Shown here in pieces: positions 50,966 to 59,857 of a stretch of 64,000 nucleotides of DNA (positions are counted from its first letter, which is position 1; each line of letters begins with the position of its first letter). Origin of the DNA: Bermanella sp034110565 (GTDB lineage: Bacteria > Pseudomonadota > Gammaproteobacteria > Pseudomonadales > Oceanobacteraceae). The stretch covers positions 46,031 through 110,030 of the forward strand of contig JAWUYY010000030.1 of assembly GCA_034110565.1 (NCBI GenBank). The letters run 5' to 3'. Below the pieces are notes generated by a model, which was given only the letters and a program-made list of their open reading frames with translations, was not told where the DNA came from and ran no database searches. The position numbers and the translations under genes are program-made.

Positions 50966-53900
50966 TTAAAGCTGAATAATGGTTTGCGTAACGGTATCCG
51001 CGGTTTCAATTGTTTTCGCACTGGCCTGGAAATTACGCTGCGCAATAATTAAACCCACCAGCTCTTCTGATAAATCCACGTTACTGTCTTCTAGCGCCGA
51101 TGATCGTAAATTACCAAAGGTACCCGTTCGTGGGGAACCGACGGTTGGGCCACCAGATTCAAACGATTCCCCCCAAGCAGTATCCCCTAATGGCACAAGC
51201 CCCTCTGGGTTTTTGAAGCTCGCTAATGCCACCTGCCCTAACACTTGAGCTTGGCCGTTAGTGAATCGAGCAAAGATAAACCCGTCAGCATCAATTTCTA
51301 AGCCTGTTAACCGACCTGTGGTGTAACCGTTTTGTGTCACCTCAGCCACACTGAATGGACTACCAAATTGGGTTGAACCGTCGAGTGAAATCTGAAAGTT
51401 AGAGTTCGTTGCAGGTTCCTCTAGGGGTAATCCGCCTTCCAATACATTCTTTGATTTCAATGACCCAGTTGGCGCACCGTCTGAATTAATAGGGTCCCAG
51501 TTAGTGACAAATAAATCGCCAGTTGCCTCTTCGTCTAATGTGCCATCGGGGTTGAAAAATAGTTCATAACGCAGACGTGTGGGGTCTAAGTTTTCAGGAA
51601 ATGGTAAGGTCGAATCTGGATCACCAATCTCTTCACCATCAATTTGAACATACATAGCCCATAAGTTTTCTTCATTGGGACGCGTTGGATCCACAGGCTC
51701 TTTTACAAAGAACTGGGTCATAATATGGTTATTACCCAAGCTATCGTAAATGGTGGTACTGGTGGCATGGTTATAGGTATTTTGATCATCAGGATCAAAG
51801 CTATTTAATACATAGTCTTCAAATTCGTCGGCGGTTAAAGCACCAAATATACCGGATATAGCCGGCACAGGTTCCGATAAACTGTAGCCTTCATTCAATA
51901 CAAATTCGATGCTACCACCCACTGACGCGGCTACATCAGATGCTGATGTGCCCCCTAATACCACAGGGCCAGCATTGCTCGAACCTGTCACCACTAAGCT
52001 ATCGGTCACGGTTGGGCTATTAATTTCAATTTTAATGTCACGCCCAATACTGTTTGTAATCACCAGATCACCGGTATCTGATATTTCAGCTTTAAAGCCT
52101 GGCAAGGTAGTGGTTTGCAGCAGATTAATTTCTTCTGCTATTTCTTCTAAACTGGTGGATGTGAGCTCTTGTCCATTTAACAACAGCGACATGTTATTGC
52201 CTGGGTTGTTATACCCACTAAGCGGCAAGGTAACCATTGTCGAAGCCGATGCGGTTACACCCGGTTGTCTATTGAAAATAGCCGCTATTTCATTGGCTTC
52301 CATATTGGCTTCGGTTTCAATTTTAACCTCTAGGCCATCTGGATCCGTTAATAAAACAGATTGTGCAGGGTATTCATTATTCACCCCTTCAATACCCAGA
52401 GTTAACAAGCTGTTATCGTCTTCATTCACCTGCAACAAGCCATACATTTCGGCCGCGGTAATATCTTCACCCGATGCAATGACCTCAGTAATACTGATAA
52501 TCGATGCCTCACCTTCTTCGGTCGCGATGAACTGTAGTTTGTATTCCGGTGGCACAACCCGTGGTTCAATTTCTATGGCTGCTGCTCGTACTCCGATATA
52601 CGCATCGGAATCGAGTGAGCTAATTTGTCGATTAATAGACGCTGCGAGTTGTTGTACCGAGCGGAATTCTTCATCCAAGGTAATAGTGGTTGTACCTGAG
52701 CGCCCTTCTAAATCAGGGGCAGGTACCGTTAAGTTAATGCGGAAACTGTTACTTTTATCAACCGTGTCAGTACCTGTGGCAACAAACATATCAGCCGGAA
52801 TATTAAACCCTAGGTCATCAATGGCCGCTTGTGCGTTCACAGCACCGAAAGCACCGGTTAAGTTATTACTCGGTGTAATAGAGATACCATAGCCGGAACC
52901 GACATCAGTGTTTGTAAACACTAACTGACCACCAACAGCGTCAACGTTCACACGACCTTGCAAACCATTGGCACCGGTCCAGTCATTTATGCGAGCTTGC
53001 ATTTCGGCAGCTAAATCATCAAGCGTTGCATAAGTATTAGGCGTAAGAATAACGTCATAAGCATTAGAGGTGTCGCCTACTGTAGGGCCCGTTACCTGTA
53101 AGCGGAACTCATTATTGGCCAGTACATCAGGCGCACCCGTATTTGAACGACCGACACCTGGCGCAAAACCGATATTGGATAAGTCGTAAGTATTATTACT
53201 AATAGGCACTAAGGTGACGGTGGCGCCATTACCTTGCCCTGCAGCAGACGTGATCGTTAATGGGATCGCACCCGATACGGTAAACTCAGGACCCACCTGC
53301 GCATTAATGACCTGTCTTACCTCATCAATAGTGACGGCTGCAATATTACCAACCGGTAAAGCGGTAAATGCTGCGTTATCTAATGTGATAGTGGTTGGCG
53401 TGGTCGTTCCATTTGAGTCTGTGACTTCTACATCAAACACAATAGATTCTGCACCACTGTAGTCACCCACAATCGAGGCACCTGGTGTCACCGTTGACGT
53501 TAACAAACCAGGTCCGCCCAGTACTGTATCGGTAATGGCAAGCGGTGGTGTTGCCACTGTACGAGTCGTGGTGGATGTGCCCGGAATACTTCTAAAGTCA
53601 GCCACAATCGGGCTTGAACCTACAAATAATGTACTGCCCGCTACCCCTGCACTGTAAGACACACCTGCCGCTAATGGGCTACCCATTAATGTATCCCAAT
53701 CCGGGCTACTTGCCGTTACGGCAAACCCTGTGCCTATGGTTGAGTCGTAGCCCGAACGTTCAATCACTATCGGTAAGGGACCTACTAACGGATTAGGAAT
53801 AGGGTCGGTAGCGGTAGTCACTGTAAATTCATTTGCACCAAATGCGGTATCTAATTGGCTTTGAACGTCAGCGATTAAATTGTTAAGGAAGACGGTTTGT

Positions 53901-54721
53901 GAAGTACTTGGGGTCACAGCCCCCACCGCTGGTGCAGTACCACCTACGGTAATTGTCTGCGCTGGCGTTCCGTCTTGCGGGTCAATAGTTATGGTGGCCA
54001 CTTCTGCTGCCGTTGGGTAACCCGTTGTATTGAAGAAACCCGCTGTATTGGCGACTAAATCGGCATCTGTTGCCCCATCAAAAGTAAACGACGACGCGAT
54101 GCCTGCTGCGGTAGGCTGGCCAATTGTTTCATGTATAGAAGACGTGCTGTCAGCGATACCGGCGTCCGGCGTCGCAATAGCTAAGCCACTTGATTCCATC
54201 CGTGAACCTAATTCTTGTAACACTTTTTCAGACGCATCTAGGTTAAAGATGGCAGCCACACGAGACGTCAACGCAGGAGCTTGATTACCAATACGAATTT
54301 GAATATCACCTAGTACGCCGTTAACGACCCCATCTCCATTGGCTTCATAACCTTGTAAGCGGGATTCATTATTGGCCACCACATAACCATCTTTATCTAA
54401 ACCAAAAATACCCGCACGTGTATAAGATTCTGTACCGTTGTCGCTTAAAATAAAGAAACCATTCCCATCTATGGCCATGTCTAACGCATTCTCAGTACCA
54501 CTGATATTACCTTGGCTAAACTCTTGTCGAACATTATCCACCAGCACGCCACTACCAACCGGTTGTGACCCTGTACCTAATATCGTTGAGGTATACACAT
54601 CGGCAAATTCCGCGCGGGATTCTTTAAAACCCACTGTACTGGCATTGGCCACGTTATTACCGGTTACCTCTAAATCGATAGAGGCCGCACGAATACCACT
54701 TAGGCCTATATTAAACGGCAT
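50966..54721 (-). CDS. flgE: Hook protein FlgE, greatly enlarged
   Basis: 1251 residues; usual FlgE is 400-470. N-terminus MPFNIGLSGIRAASIDLEVTGNNVANASTVGFKESRAEF and C-terminus SALEDSNVDLSEELVGLIIAQRNFQASAKTIETADTVTQTIIQL are standard. The last 400 residues include the ordinary DPDDQNTYNHATSTTIYDSLGN hook domain. About residues 165-950 are inserted: beta-rich, glycine- and threonine-rich modules, several of the form F-x-(L/V)-x-(V/L)...T-x-x-DLA-x-x-(M/I)-x-x-x-IN (near 427, 537, 659). GGAG precedes the start. Last gene of flgBCDE. Confidence 0.95.
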   Translation of the reverse strand: MPFNIGLSGIRAASIDLEVTGNNVANASTVGFKESRAEFADVYTSTILGTGSQPVGSGVLVDNVRQEFSQGNISGTENALDMAIDGNGFFILSDNGTESYTRAGIFGLDKDGYVVANNESRLQGYEANGDGVVNGVLGDIQIRIGNQAPALTSRVAAIFNLDASEKVLQELGSRMESSGLAIATPDAGIADSTSSIHETIGQPTAAGIASSFTFDGATDADLVANTAGFFNTTGYPTAAEVATITIDPQDGTPAQTITVGGTAPAVGAVTPSTSQTVFLNNLIADVQSQLDTAFGANEFTVTTATDPIPNPLVGPLPIVIERSGYDSTIGTGFAVTASSPDWDTLMGSPLAAGVSYSAGVAGSTLFVGSSPIVADFRSIPGTSTTTRTVATPPLAITDTVLGGPGLLTSTVTPGASIVGDYSGAESIVFDVEVTDSNGTTTPTTITLDNAAFTALPVGNIAAVTIDEVRQVINAQVGPEFTVSGAIPLTITSAAGQGNGATVTLVPISNNTYDLSNIGFAPGVGRSNTGAPDVLANNEFRLQVTGPTVGDTSNAYDVILTPNTYATLDDLAAEMQARINDWTGANGLQGRVNVDAVGGQLVFTNTDVGSGYGISITPSNNLTGAFGAVNAQAAIDDLGFNIPADMFVATGTDTVDKSNSFRINLTVPAPDLEGRSGTTTITLDEEFRSVQQLAASINRQISSLDSDAYIGVRAAAIEIEPRVVPPEYKLQFIATEEGEASIISITEVIASGEDITAAEMYGLLQVNEDDNSLLTLGIEGVNNEYPAQSVLLTDPDGLEVKIETEANMEANEIAAIFNRQPGVTASASTMVTLPLSGYNNPGNNMSLLLNGQELTSTSLEEIAEEINLLQTTTLPGFKAEISDTGDLVITNSIGRDIKIEINSPTVTDSLVVTGSSNAGPVVLGGTSASDVAASVGGSIEFVLNEGYSLSEPVPAISGIFGALTADEFEDYVLNSFDPDDQNTYNHATSTTIYDSLGNNHIMTQFFVKEPVDPTRPNEENLWAMYVQIDGEEIGDPDSTLPFPENLDPTRLRYELFFNPDGTLDEEATGDLFVTNWDPINSDGAPTGSLKSKNVLEGGLPLEEPATNSNFQISLDGSTQFGSPFSVAEVTQNGYTTGRLTGLEIDADGFIFARFTNGQAQVLGQVALASFKNPEGLVPLGDTAWGESFESGGPTVGSPRTGTFGNLRSSALEDSNVDLSEELVGLIIAQRNFQASAKTIETADTVTQTIIQL

Positions 54722-54755
54722 GACTTACTCCTTCACTCAAACTAATGAGTCTGTA

Positions 54756-55544
54756 TTAATTTAAAATTTGTTGTACATCTGACAGCGCTGCTTTTGCGCC
54801 GCCCGCTAAATTCAAGGTGGTTTGGTTGTTCGTGCCTAACGTGACGCTATCGACCTTGCCACTCATGGACGTGTCGATCCCCTCACTCTTACCATCAATA
54901 GATGCGGTGACTTCAAACTTATACTCACCAATGGGGTAAGGCACCGGAATAGGATTGCCGGCACTGTCTAAAACTTGGTTGCCATCTTCATCCACGTAGT
55001 ATTCTTGGCGATTTAATAACGAACGATCTAAATCAACGATTTCACCATCCATTTCTAAGTTGGCACCATCCCAACGTAATGACATTGACCCTTTTTCGTG
55101 AGAACCCAGTTGAATGGTTTCTAAGGTTTGACCGCTTTTATTTTTCACTTGCACCGACACGTTCATGGTCGTGGCAGGAATTTCACTGAAGCTGGCAATC
55201 ACGTCACCACTTTGTAAGAAACCATATTCATTGCTTGCGACCACCACCGACTGCCCAACTAATGATGATGCCTGTAGCGCCTGGCTCGAGCGCAATTCAG
55301 ATGCCATGTCGTCAACGGTACTGTTTAAGTTATCAATCCCTTCAACCGAGCTAAATTGAGCCAGCTGTGCCACAAACTCAGTATTATCTTGCGGCTCTAA
55401 CGGATTTTGGTTGTTCATTTGTGCAACCAACAACTTCAAAAAATCGTTCTTGCCTAGCTCATTAGACTTATCAACGTCTTGATCGCTTTTTGCATATTGG
55501 TCTAGTGCCGCCTGCGACGTACCGACCCCAGTTACATCAGCCAT
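54756..55544 (-). CDS. flgD: Hook-cap scaffolding protein FlgD
   Basis: 262 residues, ordinary length. NDFLKLLVAQMNNQNPLEPQDNTEFVAQLAQFSSVEGIDNLN is the FlgD signature; the tudor/Fn-like C-terminal region follows. It caps the growing hook. Starts ATG 55544 with AGGAG. It is 279 bases from flgC, an unusually large gap within this unit in which I see no gene or promoter. Confidence 0.95.
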   Translation of the reverse strand: MADVTGVGTSQAALDQYAKSDQDVDKSNELGKNDFLKLLVAQMNNQNPLEPQDNTEFVAQLAQFSSVEGIDNLNSTVDDMASELRSSQALQASSLVGQSVVVASNEYGFLQSGDVIASFSEIPATTMNVSVQVKNKSGQTLETIQLGSHEKGSMSLRWDGANLEMDGEIVDLDRSLLNRQEYYVDEDGNQVLDSAGNPIPVPYPIGEYKFEVTASIDGKSEGIDTSMSGKVDSVTLGTNNQTTLNLAGGAKAALSDVQQILN

Positions 55545-55823
55545 GATTGACTCCTGATGATTTAATTTTTTAAATCTAACGTCAGTGTTAGACGTCGGAC
55601 ATTTGTAAAATCTGTGCTTAATCTATTGGGCTTAATTCTCTATCACCACTTGTGCGAGAGTGTCTAACCCGACTTTTCGATCCACTTTGAAATCGTCTGT
55701 AATACCTAAAAACTCACCGCACTTATGAAACACACTGGCAGCCTCCTACAATTTTCACGAGACGCCTTACACCTGACCCGTCTTTCCTACGCAGGCTAGG
55801 TTCCAATTTTAAAATCGTCTGAC

Positions 55824-56270
55824 TTACTGCCCTAACGTCAACGTACGCTGTAACATCTGCTTGGCCGTTTTCATCATTTCTACATTCATTTGATAGCTTC
55901 GAGATGACGACATCATGTCGGTCATTTCTTCAACCACATTCACATTCGGGTACATCACATAGCCTTCTTCGTCGGCCATTGGATGAAATGGTTGATAACG
56001 CTTTTGCAGTGGCGCATCGCTTTCAATGATGCCTTTCACTTCAACGCCATCCCCTATTTGCGAACGAATTTCTAACTTGTCACTTAAACCTTTCACGTTA
56101 TCCCATTGCTTCTCTAATACACTGAACCAAGGCTTACGGGCTCGATAGGTTTCATCAATACTTGAGCTGACGGTTTCAGCATTGGCAATATTGGAAGCGG
56201 TGGTATTTAAACGAACCGATTGCGCGTTCATTCCAGTACCGGCGATATTAAAAACATTCGTTAATGACAT
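55824..56270 (-). CDS. flgC: Rod protein FlgC
   Basis: 148 residues. VFNIAGTGMNAQSVRLNTTASNIANAETVSSS and the end MTDMMSSSRSYQMNVEMMKTAKQMLQRTLTLGQ identify it. Second gene of flgBCDE. Confidence 0.96.
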   Translation of the reverse strand: MSLTNVFNIAGTGMNAQSVRLNTTASNIANAETVSSSIDETYRARKPWFSVLEKQWDNVKGLSDKLEIRSQIGDGVEVKGIIESDAPLQKRYQPFHPMADEEGYVMYPNVNVVEEMTDMMSSSRSYQMNVEMMKTAKQMLQRTLTLGQ

Positions 56271-56317
56271 TTTATTCTCCTTGCTTCAGCCTTGGCTGAT
56301 GCCCGTTGTCTTATTCG

Positions 56318-56710
56318 TTACTGGCCTTTAATGGCGCCTTTTAAACCTTGGAACTTGCTATTTAAAAACTCGAACGATGCGTTATAGCGAAGCGCGTTTT
56401 CGGTATAAAAAGACTGCTCCATTTGGGTGTCGACTGTGTTGCCATCTATGGCTGGTTGATAAGGGTTACGAAACAATAATTCGGTATCGGTATGTACATT
56501 GCCTTCAAGATGATGCTGATTGGTTTTATTCATCTCTAAGGAGCGATTGCTTTCACCTTCAAGTACCGCGTTAAAGTTAATATCACGCGCTTTAAAATGT
56601 GGTGTATCGGCGTTCGCTAGGTTGTTAGCTAAAATCTCAGCACGTGATGCACGTAACTGCATAGTTTCAGGATGAATACCTAACGAATTCTTAAAACCCA
56701 GTGCTGACAT
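56318..56710 (-). CDS. flgB: Rod protein FlgB
   Basis: 130 residues. GIHPETMQLRASRAEILANNLANADTPHFKARDINF and the end ENALRYNASFEFLNSKFQGLKGAIKGQ identify it. First gene of the flgBCDE unit, with a sigma54 promoter 52 bases upstream. Confidence 0.96.
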   Translation of the reverse strand: MSALGFKNSLGIHPETMQLRASRAEILANNLANADTPHFKARDINFNAVLEGESNRSLEMNKTNQHHLEGNVHTDTELLFRNPYQPAIDGNTVDTQMEQSFYTENALRYNASFEFLNSKFQGLKGAIKGQ

Positions 56711-56762
56711 AAGTACCCCTTACTATTTAGCTGTATCATGTTGTTTGCCTATGCAGAGATAT

Positions 56763-56778
56763 AGCAACGCCCATGCCA
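56763..56778 (-). promoter_or_regulatory. Sigma54 promoter of flgBCDE
   Basis: Minus strand TGGCATG-N4-TTGCT (rc of 56763-56778), matching TGGCACG-N4-TTGCW with GG and GC correctly placed. Confidence 0.78.
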
Positions 56779-56834
56779 AAATATTTTTACCTTATTTATC
56801 AATAACTTACCTAAAAATATACGATTTTAAAAAG

Positions 56835-56849
56835 CGGCAATGTTTGCCG
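56835..56849. promoter_or_regulatory. CGGCAA/TTGCCG inverted repeat upstream of the flgB promoter
   Basis: CGGCAA-TGT-TTGCCG at 56835-56849, 57 bases upstream of the sigma54 promoter; nearly the same spacing as before flgJ. Probable activator-binding enhancer. Confidence 0.5.
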
Positions 56850-57020
56850 TTATGAGAAAAAGCGGAAGGTGTGAGGAGTTGGGTGAACGATCAGATGATT
56901 GCAATTTGAATAGGTTGAAGGGGCTAACATAAATGAAGAAACTAAGAGGTTTTATAGGAGGCTATCAGCGTGTCTAGTGAACGCTGAACGTTTTGGGTAT
57001 TGAAATGACTTTTAAATGGA

Positions 57021-57038
57021 TCCCCGCCTGCGCGGGGA
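57021..57038. repeat. REP-like GC-rich palindrome
   Basis: TCCCCGC-CTGC-GCGGGGA, a small GC-rich hairpin in an otherwise AT-rich 420-base gap between flgB and cheR. Such TCCCCGC palindromes are dispersed repeats in several proteobacteria. Only one copy is seen in this window. The rest of the gap holds only the flgB regulatory sites. Confidence 0.5.
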
Positions 57039-57130
57039 AGACAAATCAAATATGGGGGAAAATCAGGTACGCAAATCATTATTCACTAAAATAATAAGAC
57101 GGCGTTTTATAAAATAGATTAGATCAACCA

Positions 57131-57943
57131 CTAACCTTTTTTACGGTAAATAATACCTGGGCTGCATTGCACCATTTCGTAATGATCCGGCAAACCACTT
57201 AATGCTTCACTTGCGCCCAGTAAAAGATATCCACCAGGTTTGAGTGTGCCGTGAATACGCGTGAGAATGTCTTTTTTCACATCGCCAGAAAAATAAATTA
57301 ATACGTTGCGACAAAATACAATATCAAACCGCCCTAATAGAGAATATGAATGCAATAGGTTAAGCATGCGATATTGCACACGGGCAGCTATATTAGGATT
57401 CACCTTCCAAGCATTTTCATGCTTTGAAAAATAGCGTGTCAATAAATCCGGTGGCATGCCACGTCCAAGGGCTAGCTGATCATATACACCGGCTTTCGCC
57501 GACTCTAATGCGCTGCTTGATATATCCGTTGCTACTATTTTTTCAGATGTCAGCTTACCAGGATTGTGTCGCTTAAAATCCTCTAAAATCATACTGATAG
57601 AATAAGGTTCTTGTCCGGTAGAAGAGGCCGCACACCATATATCCACGCTCTTTTGTTTGGCACAAATCTCAGGTAAAAGCTTTTCTTGTAATATCTTAAA
57701 TGGATGAGAGTCACGAAACCAAAGGGTTTCATTGGTGGTCATGGCATCCACCACTTTCTCTCTAAGTCGTGAATCAGCCTCCATTTTTTTAACCAAATCA
57801 CAAAGCGCTGTGTAGTCTAGCTCCTTCATGATTCCCCGTAGCCTGCTAGAAACCAGATACTCTTTGTTATCTCCTAATAGGATGCCACAAACACGTTCCA
57901 GATAATCACGGAACAGTGCAAAATCCGGTTTGGTTATTTCCAT
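57131..57943 (-). CDS. cheR: Chemotaxis protein methyltransferase CheR
   Basis: 270 residues. N-terminal CheR helical domain (FALFRDYLERVCGILLGDNKEYLVSSRL), then the SAM-binding domain with VDIWCAASSTGQEPYSISMIL, ATDISSSALESAKAGVY and FDIVFCRNVLIYF. It methylates glutamates of chemoreceptors. The start is three bases after the cheV stop, so cheV-cheR are one unit, as in Pseudomonas and Vibrio next to flgA/flgM. Confidence 0.95.
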   Translation of the reverse strand: MEITKPDFALFRDYLERVCGILLGDNKEYLVSSRLRGIMKELDYTALCDLVKKMEADSRLREKVVDAMTTNETLWFRDSHPFKILQEKLLPEICAKQKSVDIWCAASSTGQEPYSISMILEDFKRHNPGKLTSEKIVATDISSSALESAKAGVYDQLALGRGMPPDLLTRYFSKHENAWKVNPNIAARVQYRMLNLLHSYSLLGRFDIVFCRNVLIYFSGDVKKDILTRIHGTLKPGGYLLLGASEALSGLPDHYEMVQCSPGIIYRKKG

Positions 57944-57945
57944 TT

Positions 57946-58884
57946 TTAAGCCTTCTTCCTAGATGCCGTCACTTGCTCAGCAACCTTAGCGGCCAAAACA
58001 TCGGGATTGAATTTTGCGATAAAATCATCCGCCCCAACTTTTTGAACCATGCTTTGATTGAATACACCACTTAAAGACGTATGTAGAATAATATGTAACT
58101 TATTCATATGCGGATCATTGCGTACTTCTGTTGTCAGGGTATACCCATCCATTTCGGGCATCTCAATATCCGAAATCATCATAGAATAATAATCAGCAGG
58201 GTTAACGCCTGACTCCACCATGTCTCGTAAATGATTTAACGCTTGGCGACCATCGTTCATAGCCGTTACTTCAACCCCTAGGGTCTCTAAGCACTTAGTC
58301 ACTTGTTTACGAGCAATCTTAGAGTCATCTGCAATCAGTACTTTAGGTACCGCTTCTTCTGCATTTGATCGAGAGCTTTCTAAAATATCATCACTAATGG
58401 TCTCTTCCATTGGAGAGACTTCCGCTAAGATTTTTTCAACATCAATGATTTCAATTAACTTACCCTCGAACTCGGTTACTGCCGTTAAGTAATGTTCGCG
58501 ACCAGTTCCCTTTGGTGGCGGATGAATCTCTTCCCAATTCATATTCACTATGCGTTCAACGCCAGCCACTAAAAATCCCTGAGTCGCCGTATTGTACTCA
58601 GTGATAATGACAAAACTCTGTTTAGGGTCGCCCACAGATACACTACCCGTAGCGAGCCCTAAATCCATAATAGGAATCGTGCCAGTACGAATATGCGCCA
58701 CACCAATTACAACAGGGTGGCTTCTAGGTAATACAGTTAACGATGGACACTGCAAAACCTCTTTCACTTTAAACACGTTAATACCGTAAATTTGCGGGCC
58801 AGCTAAGCGAAATAGCAAAAGCTCTAGGCGGTTTGCCCCTACCAGTTGGGTCCTTTGGTCGACGGAATCAAGTACCCCGGCCAT
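57946..58884 (-). CDS. cheV: Chemotaxis coupling protein CheV (CheW-receiver fusion)
   Basis: 312 residues. CheW domain at about 20-155 (LLLFRLAGPQIYGINVFKVKEVLQ, VIGVAHIRTGTIPIMDLG) joined to a receiver domain at about 183-305 with phospho-acceptor Asp in MMISDIEMPEMDGY. It couples receptors to CheA and may buffer phosphate. ATG 58884 has GGAG at -7 and beats the TTG at 58890. Upstream on the minus strand is a GCCGCTAA resembling a sigma28 -10, but its -35 is poor. Confidence 0.94.
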   Translation of the reverse strand: MAGVLDSVDQRTQLVGANRLELLLFRLAGPQIYGINVFKVKEVLQCPSLTVLPRSHPVVIGVAHIRTGTIPIMDLGLATGSVSVGDPKQSFVIITEYNTATQGFLVAGVERIVNMNWEEIHPPPKGTGREHYLTAVTEFEGKLIEIIDVEKILAEVSPMEETISDDILESSRSNAEEAVPKVLIADDSKIARKQVTKCLETLGVEVTAMNDGRQALNHLRDMVESGVNPADYYSMMISDIEMPEMDGYTLTTEVRNDPHMNKLHIILHTSLSGVFNQSMVQKVGADDFIAKFNPDVLAAKVAEQVTASRKKA

Positions 58885-58939
58885 AAACAAACTCCATGTG
58901 AAAACAACCCTAAATTGGTCGTTTTGATCTTGTTTTTAG

Positions 58940-58955
58940 CGGCATGCCCTTTGCA
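58940..58955 (+). promoter_or_regulatory. Probable sigma54 promoter of flgA
   Basis: CGGCATG-N4-TTGCA on the plus strand at 58940-58955, matching GG(-24)/GC(-12), 97 bases before the preferred flgA start. Confidence 0.55.
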
Positions 58956-59052
58956 GCATTCCCCATTAATTGGCGTGGCGTTAGTTAATTGCCACTCTCA
59001 GCTTGAATCACGTTGTATTCAGCTGTCTTAATTGAGAATAGGACAAATTTTG

Positions 59053-59760
59053 GTGATATACAGAGTTTTTATTTTATTGATCTTGTTCTGCCTACCCTTA
59101 AGTGGATTTGCAGGTGCGTGGTACGAACAATTAGAAACCAGCCTCAAGCAAACTCTAGCAAGACAAATTGTTGCCATGGCGCAAAAAATGGGGCTTGAGG
59201 AGTATGATTACGCCATTGATCTTAACTACCTAGATAGCCGACTAAATTTAAAACCTTGCAAGGCTCCACTCAATATTGAGACACCCCAACCTTTAGAGCT
59301 AGGGCGCAGCCACATTAAGGTCGCCTGTAAAGACACCACACCTTGGGCATTAAATGTGCCCACTGACATTAATTTATTTGCGCAAGTGGTAGTGCTCAAC
59401 CAACCCGTGTCAAAAGACCAGGTTATTACAGAGGCACAATTAGACCTGCAACGGCAAAACCTCGCCGAATTACGTAATGGTTATTATCTAAAAATAGATC
59501 AAGTTATAGGTAAACAATCTAAGCGATCCCTCGCAGGACAGACGGTACTTAACAGTTACCTAATTTTGCCTGCTCTTATGATCTATAAAGGGGATAAAGT
59601 CATGATTATTGCTAGTAAAGGTTCGATGAGCGTAAAAATGCCAGGTGAGGCGCTCAGCGATGGCCGAGAAGGTCGACAAATACGAGTAAAAAATAGCCGA
59701 TCTGAACGAATTATCCGCGGTAAAGTCGTGGGACCAGGGGAGGTTTTAGTCCAATTTTAA
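59053..59760 (+). CDS. flgA: P-ring assembly chaperone FlgA
   Basis: 235 residues. A Sec signal peptide (MIYRVFILLILFCLPLSGFAGA) is followed by the FlgA SAF-type domain, with ITEAQLDLQRQNLAELRNGYYLKIDQVIGKQSKRSLAGQTVL and MPGEALSDGREGRQIRVKNSRSERIIRGKVVGPGEV, all family hallmarks. It aids FlgI P-ring assembly in the periplasm. I prefer the GTG at 59053 (AGGA nine bases upstream) to the TTG at 59032, because it gives a standard signal peptide length. Divergent from cheV and upstream of flgM. Confidence 0.93.
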   Translation: MIYRVFILLILFCLPLSGFAGAWYEQLETSLKQTLARQIVAMAQKMGLEEYDYAIDLNYLDSRLNLKPCKAPLNIETPQPLELGRSHIKVACKDTTPWALNVPTDINLFAQVVVLNQPVSKDQVITEAQLDLQRQNLAELRNGYYLKIDQVIGKQSKRSLAGQTVLNSYLILPALMIYKGDKVMIIASKGSMSVKMPGEALSDGREGRQIRVKNSRSERIIRGKVVGPGEVLVQF

Positions 59761-59789
59761 GTTTTTTGATAAAAAAATTAAAATAAAAC

Positions 59790-59816
59790 TAAAGCCTTGT
59801 TGAAACCTGCCGTTAT
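59790..59816 (+). promoter_or_regulatory. Sigma28 (FliA) promoter of flgMN
   Basis: TAAA (59790-59793), exactly 15 bases, then GCCGTTAT (59809-59816), 42 bases before the flgM start. Consensus TAAA-N15-GCCGATAA. A sigma28-driven anti-sigma28 gene gives negative feedback. Confidence 0.75.
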
Positions 59817-59857
59817 AGGTCTACGAGGAACTCTATTTGTTAGAAAGGTAAGTCAAA

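Noticed and set aside
51909..52892. 327-codon plus-strand frame inside flgE
   Set aside because: Antisense shadow of the FlgE insert; Ser/Pro-rich translation typical of the complement of Gly/Thr-rich coding sequence.
57021..57038. GC-rich palindrome resembling a type I-E CRISPR repeat
   Set aside because: Only a single copy is present, with no spacers, second repeat or cas gene. Treated as a REP-like palindrome.
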